A stretch of 64,000 nt of DNA from Stromatinia cepivora (taxonomy: Eukaryota; Ascomycota; Leotiomycetes; Helotiales; Sclerotiniaceae): positions 806,001 through 870,000 of the forward strand of contig RCTD01000008.1 in NCBI GenBank assembly GCA_014898415.1, given 5' to 3'. The notes under the pieces are model-generated. The model worked only from the letters and a program-made list of their open reading frames with translations. It did not search any database and was not told the DNA's origin. Both the position numbers and the translations under genes were made by a program. Shown here piece after piece: positions 60,201-64,000 of this stretch (position 1 is the first letter of the stretch; each line of letters starts with the position of its first letter).

Positions 60201-60970
60201 GAAATGCGCCATTGATATAGATATAATCTCCGTACTTATAGGTCTATATTTCCCAATCTCGTAGCTATCTATCGTGTTTGAGTTGTCCACTATTGGTGAA
60301 CTTACGAATCATGCTGCTATGTTGATAGAAAAATTTATGCGTTTCCCTAGGCATCTTTCATATCTAACAACCAACCACCAACAAGCACCACACAGTGAGG
60401 TTGTGTATATAATATTTCCACCAACATAACATCTCACAGGACATCAGGACTCATTTAGCGTAAATTTGATCATGCCATTCATACCTTGCATCTGTAAACA
60501 AAACTCAATTTCACGCTCTGCTAAGCTCTTGAATTTCCATGCTTACCAATGAGCGTTTCTTCAATGATGATATCTTGGACTATCTTCTCTCTCCCTACGA
60601 CTTCGCTTGGACTTCCAAGCTATCATCACTATGGTTTCGTCTATCAAAAGCTCATCATCTAGTGGTTACTAAGATCCTGCTGGAGATATTGCGCATGTGG
60701 AAGCTTTACTGGATTTCCGCGAAGCTTCGCCCGGTGGCATCCACGGACGTAGGCCACCTCGGCCCCAAATTCATTATTCTTCAAGCATTGGCCCAAGAAA
60801 CACCACTTTTTTTTTAGAGCTGCATTCAAGCTGATCAATTTCATACTTATAATTTCTCAAAACACGATTGCTAAAATATGATGATATATTTCTCCGAAGC
60901 TTCCTCAAAGATATCAACCAAAAACCCAAACGCCAACCCACGGAGGTAGTTCTACTTGTCTAAAGCTTAA
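57222..60970. other. Long gene-poor region
   Basis: 3.7 kb without a supportable gene. Frames at 58183-58377, 59801-60220 and 60539-60817 were read and are unrecognised, with no splice structure that extends them. Telomere-like CCCTAACCCC occurs once at about 60112-60121 and is not repeated. The composition is AT-rich with no repeat array. Confidence 0.5.
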
Positions 60971-62035
60971 TCATGAGAAGTCATCACCCTTCTCCTCAAT
61001 CGCACCCTTAATTTTCAAAAGAATGGTTGTCTTCCACTTGTCCAACTTGCTCATTTGATCATATTGGAATAACTTGTCCGCGAATTGTTCCTGATCGCCT
61101 GCATCAACCGCCTCTGCTAGGTCAATTAATAATTGATGCTCTCTTGTGCTTGGGAATGTTGGATCCATGTCTCTGTACTTTTCGAAAGCTCGCCCAGTGG
61201 CCACTGTATCACCGACAGCTAGATGGCACAGACCGGCCTTGAGGAAGTAATCTTTTACCGACCACTTCATAAGATTATTCGAGACGGAGGATGTGGCTAC
61301 CTTTTCAAAATGTTCGATGGCTTTGTAATAGTCACCGTCGAGAGCGGCAATATCGGCGACCTTGAGGTAGAGCTTATTGGCCAGTCTGTGAATATATCAG
61401 CAAATGCTCGTAAATAACCAATAGCTATTTGCGAAACATGGAGGTCAAAACTCACGCCTCAGCATTGTCGGCCTCAAACCAACTAGCAGCCAATTCATAA
61501 CTTTCGATTGCTTTCTTCATGTCCCCAATCTCCATTTCATATACCTCTGCCAAATTTTGCTTATGCGTGGCAGCCCTCCTGAAGTTTCCTTTCGATGTAT
61601 AATGATTGATTGCAACGTCCAAGCATCTAACCGCATCTAGTGGATCTCCCTTCTTGTATACTTTGAAAGCTTCTGTAAGCGTATTCGCAGCATCGTCCGG
61701 CTCGTTGAGTTTGTTTGTTTGAATATCAGCAGCGCGCTCAAATGCTTGCCCGGCCTCCTTGTCTAAGAGAAAGACATGTTAGTCGAGAGGTAGAGGTACA
61801 AAGAAGACTTGGGAAAGTGTTACTTTGCTTTTGCATGCGAAACGCATTCGCAGCTTGGTTATATAATTCGGCTGCATTCTCCCACTTCTCCTGTCGTCCA
61901 CCAAAAAGACTGAATCCCCCCGAAGCTCCCGCAACTGCTTTGTCTGCCTGTTGAAAACGGTCAATATGAAGCTTATCGGGTAGTAGATGGTGGGGTAGTT
62001 ACCTTCTGCATAAGAGTTCGAGGATCTTGTGCCAT
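60971..62035 (-). CDS. SEC17: Alpha-SNAP (Sec17), vesicle fusion adaptor
   Basis: Minus-strand exons 62035-62003, 61947-61824, 61762-61456 and 61385-60971 give 292 residues, the standard alpha-SNAP length, all in phase. It starts MAQDPRTLMQKADKA, continues GGFSLFGGRQEKWENAAELYNQAANAF (split over exon 2) and then TPR-like helical pairs: ATHKQNLAEVYE, AIESYELAASWFEADNA, LKVADIAALDGDYYKAIEHFE, YFLKAGLCHLAVGD. The conserved acidic/hydrophobic C-terminus that stimulates NSF is LLKIKGAIEEKGDDFS. Alpha-SNAP binds assembled SNARE complexes and recruits the ATPase NSF/Sec18 to disassemble them after fusion. It is cytosolic and peripheral on membranes, and an essential housekeeping gene. The divergent neighbour starts 334 bases away. 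Confidence 0.95.
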
Positions 62036-62368
62036 GACCGTAATTTAGTATGAAGTATTACTAGGTAGTTGAGGCGATATATGTATTGTGGAACAGTGTA
62101 TCAATTGATGAGTCTTTCCGAGAGTTGTAAGTATTATTTATTGAGTTGTAAGAGTTGACATGTGTTCGTGGTTTTAAAAGACAAACCTTGCAAGGGTTGT
62201 TTGTTTCTGGTTCTTGAAGCTCTGACATAGCCTGGCGCCTGCGAATCACACACTAGTGTATTTCCGGGGAAGGATAGGATATAGCAATATTATTTTTATA
62301 CATTCACTTCACCACAGTTACAATATAAATTCATCCAACAGTCTTTGAAAGCTTATTTGTTCACAAAA
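62036..62368. other. Divergent promoter region of SEC17 and the GatC-like gene
   Basis: 333 bases between the two start codons. No coding frame of note. Confidence 0.55.
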
Positions 62369-63235
62369 ATGTCGGGATCAATTTGTTTGCGTTGTCGCGC
62401 ATCAATGCGGCATTCCCTCTCCACCAGAAAATCCACGCGTACCCGAATTTCTCTTTCTCGAACATACAGCACTTCAGAAGCCCCTCAAGAAACGTCAATA
62501 CCGCCAACAGAAGGTAGTTCAGACCGTTTTGTACCGCGAAGTGTAAAGCTTTACGGAACTAGAATAACAACTCCTCTCAGCCCCAAACCGGAAGATCAAA
62601 GACTCCCAGTCCGCCGAGTATTTGCTCGATTAAATGTGGACTATTCTCACCAGAAAACGAACATCGATGAGCTTCTTTCAAAGCCCACTTGGTCCGTTCG
62701 ATCTCTCCTACCTTCTCCTCACGAGAAACCTGCCGAAGAAATTACTGTTAAACAACTACATCATTTATGTCGACTTTCCGCACTTCCTCTCCCCAAAACA
62801 CCGATAGAAGAGAAGAAGTTACTAGATACACTGCATTTACAATTACATTTTTTGAGGGATATTCAGAAGGTCGACACAGATGGTATAGAACCACTAAGGA
62901 GTATTAGGGATGAGACGTTAGGGGCAGAGGCGCTGGAGACAATTGGGTTAGAGACTGAAGAAATTAAGGCCGCGTTGAAAAAGGAAGAATATGAAGGCAG
63001 GAACAAGAGACCTAGGAGGCGGACAGATGGTGTCATTGACACAAAAGGTGTAGAGGATTGGAATGTGACAGGGACTGCCACCGAGACTGTCGAGTTTGGT
63101 GGCGGGAAGTATTTTGTCGTGAGAAGTGGGAAAGAGACTGCGGAGAAAGTGGTGGAAGATAATCAAATGGGTTTGGAAGGAGAGGATCTCTCACATACAG
63201 AAACAGAGAGACTTGAGGTGCCGGGTGCGAACTGA
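62369..63235 (+). CDS. Mitochondrial Glu-tRNA(Gln) amidotransferase GatC-like subunit
   Basis: Single exon; the ATG at 62369 gives 288 residues, and an upstream in-frame ATG at 62345 adds eight. The N-terminus is Arg/Ser-rich without acids (CLRCRASMRHSLSTRKSTRTR), a good mitochondrial targeting sequence. The GatC region is at about residues 120-185: ITVKQLHHLCRLSALPLPKTPIEEKKLLDTLHLQL in two runs, then FLRDIQKVDTDGIEPLRSIRDET, the conserved block in which GatC wraps GatA. The C-terminal part (GVEDWNVTGTATETV, GGGKYFVVRS) resembles the extended fungal Gta3-type proteins. The complex converts Glu-tRNA(Gln) to Gln-tRNA(Gln) in the mitochondrial matrix. The tail is acidic and poorly conserved. 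Confidence 0.85.
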   Translation: MSGSICLRCRASMRHSLSTRKSTRTRISLSRTYSTSEAPQETSIPPTEGSSDRFVPRSVKLYGTRITTPLSPKPEDQRLPVRRVFARLNVDYSHQKTNIDELLSKPTWSVRSLLPSPHEKPAEEITVKQLHHLCRLSALPLPKTPIEEKKLLDTLHLQLHFLRDIQKVDTDGIEPLRSIRDETLGAEALETIGLETEEIKAALKKEEYEGRNKRPRRRTDGVIDTKGVEDWNVTGTATETVEFGGGKYFVVRSGKETAEKVVEDNQMGLEGEDLSHTETERLEVPGAN

Positions 63236-64000
63236 TGGAGATGTGTTGAAGATAAATTTAGAATTGATACCCCATTTGCAGCATCACGGCATTCAGAAAT
63301 ATGCTATAATCTTTTGACGCATGAATATCTACCTCGCGATCATGTTAGGCTCCTCCTACAGTACCTATTGGTACCATGCTCCGCGAATAATCGGCTCTTA
63401 AGTGACATTTCATGGCCTTCCTCCCCAAACATCAATTCTTCTGCCACCTTTTTCCTCTCCCCGTGCGACCTCAATCATATCATCAGACTCAGTAAAATGA
63501 TTCTCCATTTTCTCCAGCAGACCACTATTCAGAAGACACAACATACTCCTCTGGTTTCCGCCCTTTAACCTTTCAGACCCTATCATTCCCATGTCCAACT
63601 TTCCCTCCTAACTCAGGCTCGTGTGATGTAAAATGATACCTTTAAATATTCGATTTCAGTTCATATATTAAAGACCCAGGTTCAATGAATATCAGACCAT
63701 GTCCTTGTAATCCCTTGTTCTCTGCTACCGTGGACCTCGGAATCGTCTGAATATCGAACTATACCTCCATTCTCGAATTCTATATTATATTGACATTAAA
63801 AGGTCCTCAAAGATAAGAGCCAGATCTGGGTATAGAAGGCATACATACCACTTTAGATTGCAGCCTCTACCTTATCAATGAAGGAGAGAGTGTGAAGGAG
63901 ATAAAATGTCAAGGAGACAGAGAATTAAGTAGTGCTGACGATTTATTCTATCTATCTACCAAGAGACATAGTATAACTCATTTAAACCCATTAATAAGTG
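63236..64000. other. 3' flank, no gene seen
   Basis: Short frames only (63314-63568 and shadows). Nothing supportable before the window ends. Confidence 0.5.

Noticed and set aside
1..64000. CRISPR array, bacterial operons or phage genes
   Set aside because: None seen; the window is fungal nuclear DNA with spliceosomal introns.

Overview
The window is nuclear DNA of a filamentous ascomycete. Most genes carry several short introns (about 45-100 bp) with GT..AG ends and CTAAC/CTGAC branch signals, intergenic DNA is AT-rich, and typical filamentous-fungal families are present (HET domain, Pal1, SUR7/PalI, LysM, thaumatin-like, DHA1 drug transporters). A Leotiomycete, Botrytis/Sclerotinia-like, is my best guess; this rests on general resemblance and not on a search.

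Layout. 0-0.8 kb: end of an unrecognised membrane protein. 2.1-5.0 kb: two tandem SUR7/PalI-like membrane proteins with matching intron phases. 5.9-7.6 kb (-): a glucokinase broken by two one-base deletions. 12.0-14.4 kb (+): Hsp70-like ATPase with a Pro/Gly-rich N-terminus. 16.4-17.8 kb (+): thaumatin-like, probably GPI-anchored. 19.0-21.4 kb (+): HET-domain protein. 22.0-22.8 kb (-): ankyrin protein. 23.8-24.5 kb (+) and 25.1-25.7 kb (-): RNA polymerase III subunit Rpc11 and Mediator subunit Med31, convergent. 29.0-31.0 kb (+): Pal1 morphology protein.

32.5-37.8 kb is the most interesting block: an intact cytochrome P450, the wreck of a CPS/KS-type diterpene cyclase, and an intact DHA1 transporter, read as the remains of a diterpenoid biosynthetic cluster. 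It is followed at 38.9-39.4 kb by a 504-bp MITE-like element with perfect 16-bp inverted ends and an 8-bp target duplication. 39.6-42.0 kb (+) holds a five-exon, possibly regulatory protein. 43.0-45.8 kb holds a large putative secreted protein and a two-LysM protein back to back, both apparently without their 5' ends. 46.5-49.9 kb holds a small unknown gene, a tRNA-like relic and a secreted Ser/Ala-rich protein.

51.2-57.2 kb is a functional pair: glycerol kinase (-) and an aquaglyceroporin (+), divergent across 2.8 kb, which would import and phosphorylate glycerol. The right end has alpha-SNAP (Sec17, -) and a mitochondrial GatC-like amidotransferase subunit (+), divergent. Long stretches between genes (7.6-12.0, 25.7-29.0, 53.0-55.8 and 57.2-61.0 kb) show no supportable gene. 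Exon models were built by hand from splice signals and reading-frame continuity; those described as phase-consistent keep one frame through all junctions.
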